A stretch of 61,704 bases of DNA from Verrucomicrobiota bacterium (GTDB lineage: Bacteria; Verrucomicrobiota; Verrucomicrobiia; Opitutales; Opitutaceae): the NCBI GenBank assembly GCA_016235555.1, contig JACRKC010000106.1, forward strand, positions 1-61,704, read 5' to 3'. Shown here one piece after another: positions 8,492 through 16,651 of the stretch. Both the position numbers and the translations under genes were made by a program. Every line of letters begins with the position of its first letter. Within the stretch, counting starts at the first letter, position 1. Under the pieces are notes generated by a model. That model worked only from the letters and a program-made list of their open reading frames with translations. It made no database searches and had not been told where the DNA came from.

Positions 8492-9459
8492 TTTTTCATC
8501 TTCGCCACGAAGTCCTTCGGCTCCCACGCGCTGCCGTCGGCGCGGTGGCTGATCTGGCCGTTTTCCGCGATCAGCAGCGTGGCCAGCGTGTGCTTGATCA
8601 GTTCGCCTTCGAGTTCGGCAATCACGCCGAACTGCGCGAGCAGGTCCTTGATCGCATTGTCCGGCCCGGTGAGGAACGAGAAGTTCTGCGTGTCGATGCC
8701 GCGCGTCTGCGCATACTCCTTCAGCACCGCCGGCGTGTCGTAGGCCGGATCGAGCGTGATAGAGACGAATTCGATGTTCGGCACTCCGGCGTCCCGGGCG
8801 CCTTTTTGCGTCAGCATCATCTTGGCGGTCGACGCCGGGCACATGGTCGCGACCGGGCAGCGCGTAAAAATAAAGTTGAGCATGATCTGCTTGCCGCGGA
8901 ACCGCCCGCTCGGCACCACGCGCGCCTCCTGATCGTAGAGCGCAAAGTCCGGCATCGCCTCGCCGATTTCGCGATAGGCGTTCTTGCCGCGCGTGTGGGT
9001 GTCCTGCCGCAGCGCGTTGGCCGCGGCGGCCACGGTCGCGGCGGCGGCGGCTTCGTCGGGCCAGATTTTTTCGAGCCGGAAATCGCCGTCTTTGCTCGGG
9101 ATCATCTCGGCGCGGATGCGCTGGCCGGGCTTGGTCGCGTTGAGATCTCGGGCGTCGACGGCGAACTCCATCGTCATCGCCGGCATATAGCCTTTGATCT
9201 CCTCGTGTTTCACGACGAGCACCTTGCGCGCGGCGTCGAGGGAGATGACTTCGCCGCGCATCGCGTAGCGCTCGGCGGGCTTGGCCGCGACCGCGGACCC
9301 CTTCGCCGCACTTTCCGGGCGCGAACAAGCGGTCAGCGCGCCCAGCAGCGCAGCCACGACCGCCGCGGCGAGGTAGCGCGGTGCTTCAGCCCGCGCTTCG
9401 CACCCGCCGGCAGCGATCGAGTGCGGGCGACCACACCGCACTTCTTCATAAGATTTCAT
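8488..9459 (-). CDS. SCO1/SenC-family copper chaperone with N-terminal CusF-like domain (lipoprotein)
   Basis: 323 aa. The N terminus ends in a lipobox (ALTAC, Cys45). Residues about 65-133 are CusF-like: H85 and the GYMPAMTMEF methionine cluster (M92, M95, M97) are candidate Cu(I) ligands. Residues about 160-323 form a thioredoxin-fold SCO domain with C201 and C207 in TRCPVATMCP and H290. The cysteines are separated by five residues, not the usual three of CxxxC. SCO proteins deliver copper to the CuA site of oxidase subunit II, which is encoded 4 kb away on the other strand. The exact start is uncertain because the first 30 residues precede the hydrophobic segment. Confidence 0.88.
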   Translation of the reverse strand: MKSYEEVRCGRPHSIAAGGCEARAEAPRYLAAAVVAALLGALTACSRPESAAKGSAVAAKPAERYAMRGEVISLDAARKVLVVKHEEIKGYMPAMTMEFAVDARDLNATKPGQRIRAEMIPSKDGDFRLEKIWPDEAAAAATVAAAANALRQDTHTRGKNAYREIGEAMPDFALYDQEARVVPSGRFRGKQIMLNFIFTRCPVATMCPASTAKMMLTQKGARDAGVPNIEFVSITLDPAYDTPAVLKEYAQTRGIDTQNFSFLTGPDNAIKDLLAQFGVIAELEGELIKHTLATLLIAENGQISHRADGSAWEPKDFVAKMKK

Positions 9460-9545
9460 CGCACTACGGATTCGCCCGCCGAAAACTTTGTCAAAGGGTT
9501 TGCGGCGGACAGCATCGGGCCTTCTGCTGCGCGTTCGCTCTGCTG

Positions 9546-10526
9546 ATGGACCCGTTTCCCACCACTCTTCGCACTCCCGCGCACAAGCCGGCGCTGGCCG
9601 TGTTTGCCGCGCTCGGCAGCGTGTGGGTGTTCGTGCTGGTGACGCTCGGCGCGCTCACCACGAGCATCGGCGCCGGCATGGCGTTTCCCGACTGGCCGCT
9701 CTCCAACGGCTCGGTCAACCCCGAAGGCTGGCTCGAAAACCTCTCGATGTTTGCCGAGCACTCCCACCGGTTGAGCGGCACCACCATGGGCCTCATCACC
9801 ATCGCGCTCGCGGTGTGGCTGCACCGCACGGAGTCGCGCGCGTGGCTGCGGCAGCTCGGCTGGTGGGCGCTGGCGATCGTGATTTTTCAAGGCGTTCTTG
9901 GCGGGACGCGGGTGTTGCTCGATGCGATGGCGGTGCCGGGCTTCCACATGTCGCTCGGCCAGATGCTGCGCATCCCGCACGGGGTGCTGGCGCAGATCTA
10001 CGTCTGCCTGCTCATCGCCATCGCCGTGGCGTGCTCGCGCACCTGGATCGCCACGCCGGTGCCGGTCGGCCCGGCGGTGCGGAAGCTCGCACTTTGGTGC
10101 TGCGGGCTCGTGCTGCTGCAGCTCATCATCGCCGCCACCATGCGCCACAACGCCGCCGGGCTCGCGATCCCGAGCTTCCCCTACTCGACCGCAGACGGGC
10201 ACTGGCTGCCGGCGCAGTGGGACTTCCGCGTCGTGATCCAGTTCCTGCACCGCGTGATGGCGCTGGTGCTCGCCATCGCGCTCCCGCTGCTCGCCTGGAC
10301 CGTGCGCCGCGATCGCGCCGCCACGCTCGCGATGCGTGCCGCGGCCTCCGCGCTCATCAGCCTCGTCGTCCTGCAAATCCTGCTCGGCGCCCAGATCGTC
10401 TGGTCGCTGCGCAAGGCGGACGTCACTACCGGCCACGTCGTCACCGGCGCGTTGTTGTTCGCCACCACGTTTTGGATCGCGTGGATCGCGCACCGCGACG
10501 CGATCGAAGCGCGCCGCTCTCCATGA
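9546..10526 (+). CDS. ctaA: Heme A synthase (COX15/CtaA family)
   Basis: 326 aa from ATG at 9546, chosen because it directly precedes the first membrane helix; the long upstream extension overlaps the divergent SCO gene. About eight transmembrane segments. Heme-ligand histidines sit in AEHSHRLSGT and QFLHRVMAL, the two repeated CtaA motifs. The enzyme oxidises the C8 methyl of heme O to give heme A in the inner membrane. Its last bases overlap the heme O synthase start (ATGA), as expected for sequential enzymes. Confidence 0.92.
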   Translation: MDPFPTTLRTPAHKPALAVFAALGSVWVFVLVTLGALTTSIGAGMAFPDWPLSNGSVNPEGWLENLSMFAEHSHRLSGTTMGLITIALAVWLHRTESRAWLRQLGWWALAIVIFQGVLGGTRVLLDAMAVPGFHMSLGQMLRIPHGVLAQIYVCLLIAIAVACSRTWIATPVPVGPAVRKLALWCCGLVLLQLIIAATMRHNAAGLAIPSFPYSTADGHWLPAQWDFRVVIQFLHRVMALVLAIALPLLAWTVRRDRAATLAMRAAASALISLVVLQILLGAQIVWSLRKADVTTGHVVTGALLFATTFWIAWIAHRDAIEARRSP

Positions 10527-11416
10527 CCGCTGAAGTCGCATCGGCCGCGCCGGCTTCGAAGTTCGGCGACTACTTCGAACTCACCAAGCCGCGGTTGAGC
10601 CTGCTCTCCGTGCTGACCACCTTGGTCGGCTACATCGCCGCGCGTCCGGAAACCAACCGCGTGCAACTCGCCAGCCTCGTCGTCGGCACTGCTCTCTCGG
10701 CCGGCGGCGTGGCCTCGCTCAATCAGTGGATGGAACGCGACACCGATGCGTTGATGAAGCGCACAGCCACGCGTCCGATTCCCGCCGGCAAGGTGCCGAG
10801 CGGCTCCGCGTTCGTGCTCGGGTGGCTGATGTGCATCGCGGGGCTGTTTCTCACGTTCGCGCTCGCGGGCAAGCTGGCCGCACTCTTCACGTTGCTGACG
10901 ATCGTCTCCTATCTGGCGTGGTATACGCCGGCGAAGCGGTTCACCCGGTGGAGCACGGAAATCGGCGCGGTGTCCGGTTCGTTCCCGCCGCTGATCGGCT
11001 GGGCCGCGGCCGAGGGCGGCGTGAGTGCGCTCGGGTGGATTTTGTTCGGCGTGCTCTATTTCTGGCAGATCCCGCACTTCATGGCGATCGCGTGGACGTA
11101 TCGCGACGACTACGCGGGGGCTAGGTTTCCGATGCTGTCCGTGCTCGATCAGACCGGCGCGTGGGTGGCCGGCTGGTCGCTCATCAACACGATCGCCCTC
11201 GTCATCGTCACGCTGCTGCCGGCGCCGCTCGGGCTCGCGAGTCACTACTATACCGCGGCGGCCGCGCTGTGCGGCGCGTGGTTCCTGTGGCTCGCGATCG
11301 TGTTCATGCGCCCGGCCCACCGCGAGGCGTCCGCTCGCAAACTCTTCCTCGCCTCCATCGCCTACCTGCCGCTCGTCATGGGCGCGCTCGTGGTGGACCG
11401 TCTGTGGATTTCCTGA
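10523..11416 (+). CDS. ctaB: Protoheme IX farnesyltransferase (heme O synthase)
   Basis: 297 aa, ATG at 10523 overlapping the CtaA stop by 4 bp. UbiA-type prenyltransferase: first Asp-rich motif NQWMERDTDALMKRT, second motif YRDDYAGARFPM, start ELTKPRLSLL, and about nine transmembrane helices. It adds a farnesyl group to heme B to form heme O, the substrate of CtaA. Co-translated with ctaA and followed after 3 bp by the DUF420 gene, so the three probably form one operon for oxidase heme supply. Confidence 0.95.
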   Translation: MTAEVASAAPASKFGDYFELTKPRLSLLSVLTTLVGYIAARPETNRVQLASLVVGTALSAGGVASLNQWMERDTDALMKRTATRPIPAGKVPSGSAFVLGWLMCIAGLFLTFALAGKLAALFTLLTIVSYLAWYTPAKRFTRWSTEIGAVSGSFPPLIGWAAAEGGVSALGWILFGVLYFWQIPHFMAIAWTYRDDYAGARFPMLSVLDQTGAWVAGWSLINTIALVIVTLLPAPLGLASHYYTAAAALCGAWFLWLAIVFMRPAHREASARKLFLASIAYLPLVMGALVVDRLWIS

Positions 11417-11419
11417 GCC

Positions 11420-11854
11420 ATGACCGTCCGCGACATCCCGGCGCTCAACGCCTCGCTCAACGCCCTTGCCACCGTGCTCATCACGATCGGCTTCCTCCTG
11501 ATCAAAACCGGACGCAAGGAGGCCCACCGCAAAGTCATGATGGCCGCGATGGTCGTGTCCGCGGTTTTCCTCGTCGGCTACGTGACGCACAAGGCGCTCG
11601 TGCGCGGCGTGCACACGCCCTTCGGCGGCGCCGGCGCGATCCGCACCGTTTACTACGTGATGCTGTTCACGCACATCGTCCTCGCCGCCGCGATCGGGTA
11701 TCTCGTGCCGCGCACGTTCCTCCTCGCGCTCCGCGGCGACTACGACCGCCACCGCGCGTGGGCGAAGTGGACGTTCCCCATCTGGTATTACGTCAGCGTG
11801 ACCGGCGTGCTCGTTTATTTCTTCCTCTACCAGTGGTGGCCCGCGGGGCCCTGA
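11420..11854 (+). CDS. DUF420-family membrane protein, oxidase assembly associated
   Basis: 144 aa with four predicted membrane helices. Histidines are placed as in DUF420 (YozB/CtaM-type) proteins: GRKEAHRKVMMAAMV, YVTHKALV, MLFTHIVLAAAIG, YDRHRAWAKW. It starts 3 bp after ctaB. Members occur beside heme/oxidase genes and at least one is needed for oxidase activity in Firmicutes; the biochemical role is unresolved. Family call from the motif pattern and context. Confidence 0.85.
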   Translation: MTVRDIPALNASLNALATVLITIGFLLIKTGRKEAHRKVMMAAMVVSAVFLVGYVTHKALVRGVHTPFGGAGAIRTVYYVMLFTHIVLAAAIGYLVPRTFLLALRGDYDRHRAWAKWTFPIWYYVSVTGVLVYFFLYQWWPAGP

Positions 11855-11897
11855 CCGCGCGGCCCACCGCCCCGCACCCGTCCCGTTTCCCATTGGA

Positions 11898-11926
11898 AAG
11901 TTTGTCATCCATTAGATGACAAACTT
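11898..11926. promoter_or_regulatory. Palindrome TTTGTCATC-N5-GATGACAAA, site 1
   Basis: The 23-bp core is at 11901-11923 with spacer CATTA; an extra AAG/CTT pair extends the arms to 29 bp. It lies 102 bp upstream of the small HTH gene, in opposite orientation to site 2. It is short, has no U-tract and is far more AT-rich than its surroundings, which fits an operator better than a terminator. Confidence 0.6.
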
Positions 11927-11953
11927 CCCAATTTCCCCTCGCATGGCGGAAAA

Positions 11954-11982
11954 GGGTTTGTCATCTAATGGATGACAAACCC
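11954..11982. promoter_or_regulatory. Palindrome TTTGTCATC-N5-GATGACAAA, site 2
   Basis: Core 11957-11979, spacer TAATG (reverse complement of site 1), arms extended by GGG/CCC. It ends about 18 bp before the ATG of the HTH gene, where it could cover the promoter or ribosome-binding region. Confidence 0.62.
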
Positions 11983-11999
11983 CTCAGCCCAACCTCCCC

Positions 12000-12350
12000 A
12001 TGGCCGCCGGACACCTCAAATCGCTCGCCCCACTCGCGGACGCACTCGCTGATGCCGCCACCCAATCCGCCCTCACCGCCCGGGCCAGGCTCAAGTCCTC
12101 CCGCCGGCGCGGGATCGGTGCGGCGTTGCGACCCGGTCCCGAGACGCCGCTGTGGAATGAGCTCGCGGCCGCCGTGGCGCGCGAAATCCACCGCCGGGGC
12201 GAAAAAGCGAAGCTCGCCCGGCTCCTCGGCATCTCGCGCCAGCGCCTGCACGTGCTGATCGGCACGAAGACCGCCTGCCCCGACGCCGAGCGCGCGCTCG
12301 CGATGCTGGCCTGGCTCCAAGCCCGCCGCCGCGGCGGCGATCCCGCCTGA
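12000..12350 (+). CDS. Small helix-turn-helix protein flanked by four palindromic sites
   Basis: 116 aa from ATG at 12000. The C-terminal half contains a clear HTH of XRE type: EKAKLARLLGISRQRLHVLI (about 69-88), followed by a helix ERALAMLAWLQARRR. The N-terminal half is Ala/Arg-rich and unremarkable. The gene is bracketed by two inverted pairs of one 23-bp palindrome (sites at 11901, 11957, 12366 and 12422), so it probably encodes the protein that binds them, and may autoregulate. It sits inside an otherwise complete cytochrome oxidase locus. I do not recognise a named family. Confidence 0.72.
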   Translation: MAAGHLKSLAPLADALADAATQSALTARARLKSSRRRGIGAALRPGPETPLWNELAAAVAREIHRRGEKAKLARLLGISRQRLHVLIGTKTACPDAERALAMLAWLQARRRGGDPA

Positions 12351-12363
12351 GCCACCCCTCGAC

Positions 12364-12390
12364 TGATTGTCATCCATTAGATGACAATCA
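12364..12390. promoter_or_regulatory. Palindrome ATTGTCATC-N5-GATGACAAT, site 3
   Basis: Core 12366-12388, spacer CATTA as in site 1. The outermost pair is changed to A/T in both arms, i.e. a compensatory change that keeps the palindrome, and TG/CA extends it. It begins 13 bp after the HTH stop. A compensated difference indicates selection for symmetry. Confidence 0.6.
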
Positions 12391-12421
12391 ATCCCAGCCA
12401 CGACGGGAGCGATCACCGGCG

Positions 12422-12444
12422 TTTGTCATCTAATGGATGACAAA
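12422..12444. promoter_or_regulatory. Palindrome TTTGTCATC-N5-GATGACAAA, site 4
   Basis: The 23-bp core has the same sequence and orientation as site 2, 33 bp beyond site 3. Sites 3 and 4 lie between two convergent genes, where an ordinary operator is less expected. They may delimit a small unit that includes the HTH gene. Confidence 0.6.
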
Positions 12445-12486
12445 TAATCGTGGCGGCGGAGGCGGTGGCACTGCGGAATGGACGCA

Positions 12487-12514
12487 ATAAAAAAGCCGGG
12501 CGCGCAGCCCGGCT
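12487..12514 (-). terminator. Intrinsic terminator of the azurin-like gene
   Basis: Read on the minus strand: stem AGCCGGGC / GCCCGGCT with a 5-nt loop, followed by a run of six T. It starts about 30 bp after the stop of the azurin-like gene. Confidence 0.85.
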
Positions 12515-12542
12515 CGTTGGGTGTGGAAAAATCCGGACCGCC

Positions 12543-13067
12543 TTACTTCACGATCAGCGTGCCCTTCATGCCGACCGCATAGTGCGCGGGGAAGGAGCAC
12601 AGGAAGGGATACTCGCCGGCGGCGGGACCGGTAAACTCCACCTCGGCACTCTTGCGCGGTCCGAGAATCGGCGTGTGCACGATCACCTGCTCCTTGAGCG
12701 CCGCCGGGATGTAGTCGGTCTCGCGCGCGGTGCTGGCCGCCGTCGCAAAGGCGAGACCGTCGGTGCCGGCCTTCAGCAGCACCCAGTTGTGCCCCATCGC
12801 CTCCTTCGGCAGCTGGCCGATGTTCGTGAGGACGACTTTCAGCTTCTCACCCGCTTTCGCTTCGATGGTGGCGAGGCTGTATTTCATCTGGTCGTTCGCG
12901 GTGATTTCCACCACGCGGGCGGCGGCCGCCGCCGGAGCCTTGGCCACGGGCGCCGCGGGAGCAGCCGCAGCCGCGGTCGCGGCCGGCGCGGAAGCGGTCT
13001 CTTTCTGGCCACAGCCAGCGAGAAGAAATGCGAGAGAGGTCGGGACGAACAGGAGGCGCAGTTTCAT
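12543..13067 (-). CDS. Azurin-like blue copper lipoprotein
   Basis: 174 aa. A signal sequence with lipobox (LAFLLAGC, Cys19) is followed by an Ala/Pro-rich linker (about 25-50), then a cupredoxin domain. Type-1 copper ligands match azurin: H93 (GHNW), C157, H162 and M167 in CSFPAHYAVGM. It is a membrane-tethered, single-electron carrier in the periplasm. Divergent from the oxidase subunit II gene with a 241-bp shared upstream region, it may feed electrons to this oxidase, whose subunit II carries its own cytochrome c domain; that is an inference from context. A terminator follows. Confidence 0.9.
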   Translation of the reverse strand: MKLRLLFVPTSLAFLLAGCGQKETASAPAATAAAAAPAAPVAKAPAAAAARVVEITANDQMKYSLATIEAKAGEKLKVVLTNIGQLPKEAMGHNWVLLKAGTDGLAFATAASTARETDYIPAALKEQVIVHTPILGPRKSAEVEFTGPAAGEYPFLCSFPAHYAVGMKGTLIVK

Positions 13068-13308
13068 AGGGGCCGAAACAGTGGACGCGCTCCTCCAACA
13101 TGCAAACCCGAAGGTGCAGTGGTTCTGTTAATGACCGGGATTTTCGTCCTCCGGCATTAGCGCGGCGAAAAACCGAAATCCGCAGGACAATAGATGCGCA
13201 GGCAAAGGCAAAAAATGAGGAATAGGGCTTGAAATGGAGAAACGTTCGCAAACTCTGGCCCGCGCCGGCATCCGTGCCGTTCCCGACCCTATTTTTTCGA
13301 CAGCCCAC

Positions 13309-14616
13309 ATGCGATTGACCTCCTTCCTTAAGACCCTCCTGCGCTGGGAGCTGGCCGTGCTCCTCGTCTCAGGTTGCCTCACCAGCCTCGCGCACGCCTC
13401 CGACAAGAACTTTTTCGTCATGGACGGCCACCAATCGACGATCTTCGTCGATGGCTCCGTGGCCCGGTCGCAAAACACCGTGTTTTACACCACCTGCGCG
13501 GTCACGTTCGTGATCTTCGTGCTGGTGGCCGGCACCCTCGCCTACGCGACCATCAAGTTCAAGGCCCGCTCCGCGGCCGACGAACACGCCGAGCCCCCGC
13601 CGCAAAGCCACGGCAACCCGCTCGTCGAAATCGCCCTCATCGCCGCCTCGGTCTTCGCCCTCGTCATCATCGCCATCCCCACGCTCAAGTCGATCTGGTA
13701 TACCCACGACGTGCCCGCCGAGGAAAAAGCCAAGGGCAACGCCTATGAGGTCAACGCCATCGGCTATCAGTGGTGGTTCAAATTCGAGTATCCCAGCGTC
13801 CAGATCAACGGCGCCGGCACTCTCGTAACCGCCAACGAACTCGTCATCCCCGCCGGCCAGCCCGTGCGTGTGAACGTCCGCACCACCGACGTCATCCACT
13901 CGTTCTGGGTGCCGAAACTCGCCGGCAAGGTCGACATGATCCCGAACCGCGCCAACTACCTCTGGTTGCAGGCCGACAAACCCGGCTACTACTGGGGTCA
14001 GTGCGCGGAATATTGTGGCGATTCTCACGCGGTCATGCGCTTCCGCGTGATCGCGCTCGGGCCGAAGGAATTCAACGAGTGGCTCGACGGCCAGGTCGCC
14101 CCCGCGCGCAGCGTCTCTTCGCCTGTCGCCGCCAGCACTGCGGCCAAGCCGCAGTTCGCCTCCCTGCGCAAACCGGACTCCTACAAGACCAACGAGGCCG
14201 GCATCACGACCAAGTTCGACGTCAATCCGCTCGAAGCCTGGCGCGCGAAACAGTTCCCGGAGAAAAACGAGGACCCCGCCTTGGTCGGCCGGGGCAAGGA
14301 ACTCTTCAAGTCGAAGACCTGCCAGAACTGCCACGCCATCCGCGGCCACGGCCCCCTCGGCGTCACCGCGCCGGACCTCACCCATTTCGGCTCGCGCACC
14401 ACGCTCGCCGCCGGCCTGCTCGAAAACAACACCGAGCAGCTCCATCGCTGGATCCACCACCCCGGCGCCGTGAAGCCGGGCAACAAAATGCAGTTCGGCA
14501 TCGGCGGCATGGCTGGTTACCAGAAGAAGGACGACAAGGGTCATTGGACCCAAAACATCGCCCTGACCACCGATGAGGAGCTGGCCCTCGTCGCCTACCT
14601 CGAGAGCCTCAAGTAA
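13309..14616 (+). CDS. coxB: Cytochrome c oxidase subunit II with fused cytochrome c domain
   Basis: 435 aa from ATG at 13309; the earlier ATG at 13234 gives an arginine-rich extension before the signal sequence. A signal peptide and two membrane helices (about 55-80 and 105-128) precede the cupredoxin domain. The CuA ligands are H197, C232, E234, C236, H240 and M243 (CAEYCGDSHAVM). After a linker, a cytochrome c domain has CQNCH (C338, C341, H342) and a likely axial Met in PGNKMQFG. This is the caa3-type arrangement. First of four oxidase subunit genes, 12 bp before subunit I. Confidence 0.95.
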   Translation: MRLTSFLKTLLRWELAVLLVSGCLTSLAHASDKNFFVMDGHQSTIFVDGSVARSQNTVFYTTCAVTFVIFVLVAGTLAYATIKFKARSAADEHAEPPPQSHGNPLVEIALIAASVFALVIIAIPTLKSIWYTHDVPAEEKAKGNAYEVNAIGYQWWFKFEYPSVQINGAGTLVTANELVIPAGQPVRVNVRTTDVIHSFWVPKLAGKVDMIPNRANYLWLQADKPGYYWGQCAEYCGDSHAVMRFRVIALGPKEFNEWLDGQVAPARSVSSPVAASTAAKPQFASLRKPDSYKTNEAGITTKFDVNPLEAWRAKQFPEKNEDPALVGRGKELFKSKTCQNCHAIRGHGPLGVTAPDLTHFGSRTTLAAGLLENNTEQLHRWIHHPGAVKPGNKMQFGIGGMAGYQKKDDKGHWTQNIALTTDEELALVAYLESLK

Positions 14617-14628
14617 TTTTCCCCGCCC

Positions 14629-16614
14629 ATGGCACACGATACCACGGCCAAGTCCGAATTCCTGCCGAAAGACAGCCCCGCGCCCGCCGCGCGCCCGGGC
14701 CTCCTGTGGCGCCCGACCGCCAAGACCGGCCTGATGAGCTGGCTCACCACGGTCGACCACAAGAAGATCGGCTTCCTCTACGGCGTGTTCGCGCTGTTCT
14801 TCTTTCTCGTGGGGGGCGTCGAAGCGCTGCTGATCCGCGCGCAGCTCATGTTCCCCAACGGCGACGTGCTGACCGCGCAGCAATACAACACGATGTTCAC
14901 GATGCACGGCACCACGATGATCTTCCTCGCGGTGATGCCGTTGTCGGCGGCGTTCTTCAATTTCATCATGCCGCTGCAAATCGGCGCGCGGGACGTCGCC
15001 TTCCCCCGGCTCAACGCCTTCTCGCTGTGGACCTTCGTCGCCGGCGCGATCATCCTCAACATCGGCTGGTTCCTCCCGGCTGACACCCACGGCGCCCCCG
15101 ATGGCGGCTGGTTCGGCTACGCTCCGCTCACCTCGAAGACCTTCATCCCGAAGCACTCGATCGACTACTGGGTGATGGGCCTCCAGCTCCTCGGTGTCGC
15201 GTCCATCGCCGCCTCGCTGAACTTCATCGTCACGATCATCAATATGCGCGCGCCCGGCATGACGATGATGCGTCTGCCGGTGTTCACCTGGATGACACTG
15301 ATCACTGCGTTCCTCCTCATCCTCTCCTTCCCCGCGATCACCATCGCGCTGGTCGAGCTCATGATGGACCGCCAGTTCGGCACCAACTTCTTCGAGGTCT
15401 CCGGCGGCGGCATGCCGATCCTCTGGCAGCATCTCTTCTGGGTCTTCGGCCACCCCGAAGTTTACATCCTCATTCTGCCCGCCATGGGCATCGTCTCGGA
15501 AATCCTCCCGACATTCTCGCGCAAGCCGCTCTACGGCTACCCGATCGTCGTCTTCTCGGGTGCGTGCATCGGCTTCCTCGGCTTCGCGGTGTGGAGCCAC
15601 CACATGTTCACCACCGGCATGGGCGCGGTCGCCACGGCGGCGTTCTCGCTGCTCACCATGTGCATCGCGGTGCCGACGGGCGTGAAGATGTTCAACTGGA
15701 TCGGCACGCTCTGGGGCGGCCACCTGATGATGCGCACGCCCATGATGTTCGCACTCGGCTTCCTCTGGATGTTCATGATCGGCGGCTTTTCCGGCGTGAT
15801 GCACTCCGCCGCCCCGGCCGATGCCCAGCAGCAGGATTCCTATTTCGTCATCGCTCACTTCCACTACGTGCTGATCGGCGGCTCGATCTTCGCGCTGCTC
15901 GCCGGCATCCACTACTGGTTCCCCCTGATGTTCGGCCGCAAGGTCTCCGAATTCTGGGGCAAGCTCTCGTTCTGGATCATCTTCATCGGCTTCAACGTGA
16001 CGTTCTTCCCGATGCACTTCCTCGGGCTCAACGGCATGCCACGCCGCACGTTCACCTACGATCCCAACCTCGGCTGGAACACCGGCAACCTCGTCGCCAC
16101 CTTGGGAGCCTTCATGCTCGGCATCGGCATCGCGATCTATTTCGCCGTGATGATCTACACCTACTTCAAGGGTGAAAAAGTCGGCCGCGATCCCTGGGAC
16201 GCGCGCACGCTCGAATGGTCGATCCCGAACCCGCCGCCGGAGTATAATTTCCGCGTCATTCCGACCGTCCACGCCCGCGATGCCTTCTGGTATGAAAAGC
16301 ATCACCAGGAGGAGATCGCGAAGGAAACGGCCGAACACGCCAAAGACGACGAGGCGCACGGCGGCATTCACATGCCCGATCAGTCCATCTGGCCGCTCGT
16401 CGCCAGCGTCGGCCTCCTGATCGTGGGTTTCGGCGTCACTTACTTCGACTCCAATCCGGCCCCCGGCATCCACGCCAAGCTCGGCACCACCCTCGCCGGC
16501 TTCGCCGTCGTCCTCGTCGGCATCTACTTCTGGTCGCTCGAAGGCAACGCCGGCTACCACATCCACGTCGACGACAAGGGCAACGTGCTCTCTGACGATC
16601 ACGCGAAGCACTGA
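14629..16614 (+). CDS. coxA: Cytochrome c oxidase subunit I
   Basis: 661 aa. It has heme-copper oxidase core helices with the heme a ligand in FTMHGTTM, CuB ligands H in GHPEVY and the HH pair of WSHHMFTTG, and HFHYVLIGG carrying both heme ligands in helix X. The GHPEVY glutamate marks an A1-type D channel. The protein is longer than a 12-helix core: a charged loop (KHHQEEIAKETAEHAKDDEAHG) leads to two further C-terminal helices and a His-rich tail (YHIHVDDKGN). It reduces O2 to water and pumps protons in the inner membrane. Starts 12 bp after coxB. Confidence 0.97.
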   Translation: MAHDTTAKSEFLPKDSPAPAARPGLLWRPTAKTGLMSWLTTVDHKKIGFLYGVFALFFFLVGGVEALLIRAQLMFPNGDVLTAQQYNTMFTMHGTTMIFLAVMPLSAAFFNFIMPLQIGARDVAFPRLNAFSLWTFVAGAIILNIGWFLPADTHGAPDGGWFGYAPLTSKTFIPKHSIDYWVMGLQLLGVASIAASLNFIVTIINMRAPGMTMMRLPVFTWMTLITAFLLILSFPAITIALVELMMDRQFGTNFFEVSGGGMPILWQHLFWVFGHPEVYILILPAMGIVSEILPTFSRKPLYGYPIVVFSGACIGFLGFAVWSHHMFTTGMGAVATAAFSLLTMCIAVPTGVKMFNWIGTLWGGHLMMRTPMMFALGFLWMFMIGGFSGVMHSAAPADAQQQDSYFVIAHFHYVLIGGSIFALLAGIHYWFPLMFGRKVSEFWGKLSFWIIFIGFNVTFFPMHFLGLNGMPRRTFTYDPNLGWNTGNLVATLGAFMLGIGIAIYFAVMIYTYFKGEKVGRDPWDARTLEWSIPNPPPEYNFRVIPTVHARDAFWYEKHHQEEIAKETAEHAKDDEAHGGIHMPDQSIWPLVASVGLLIVGFGVTYFDSNPAPGIHAKLGTTLAGFAVVLVGIYFWSLEGNAGYHIHVDDKGNVLSDDHAKH

Positions 16615-16651
16615 ACCCCGCCCTCGTTTTCCGACCTCCGTCCTCCGACTC

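Noticed and set aside
12364-12444. Sites 3 and 4 as ordinary transcription terminators
   Set aside because: Stems are AT-rich without T runs; a proper GC-rich terminator with T6 is present just beyond at 12487-12514.
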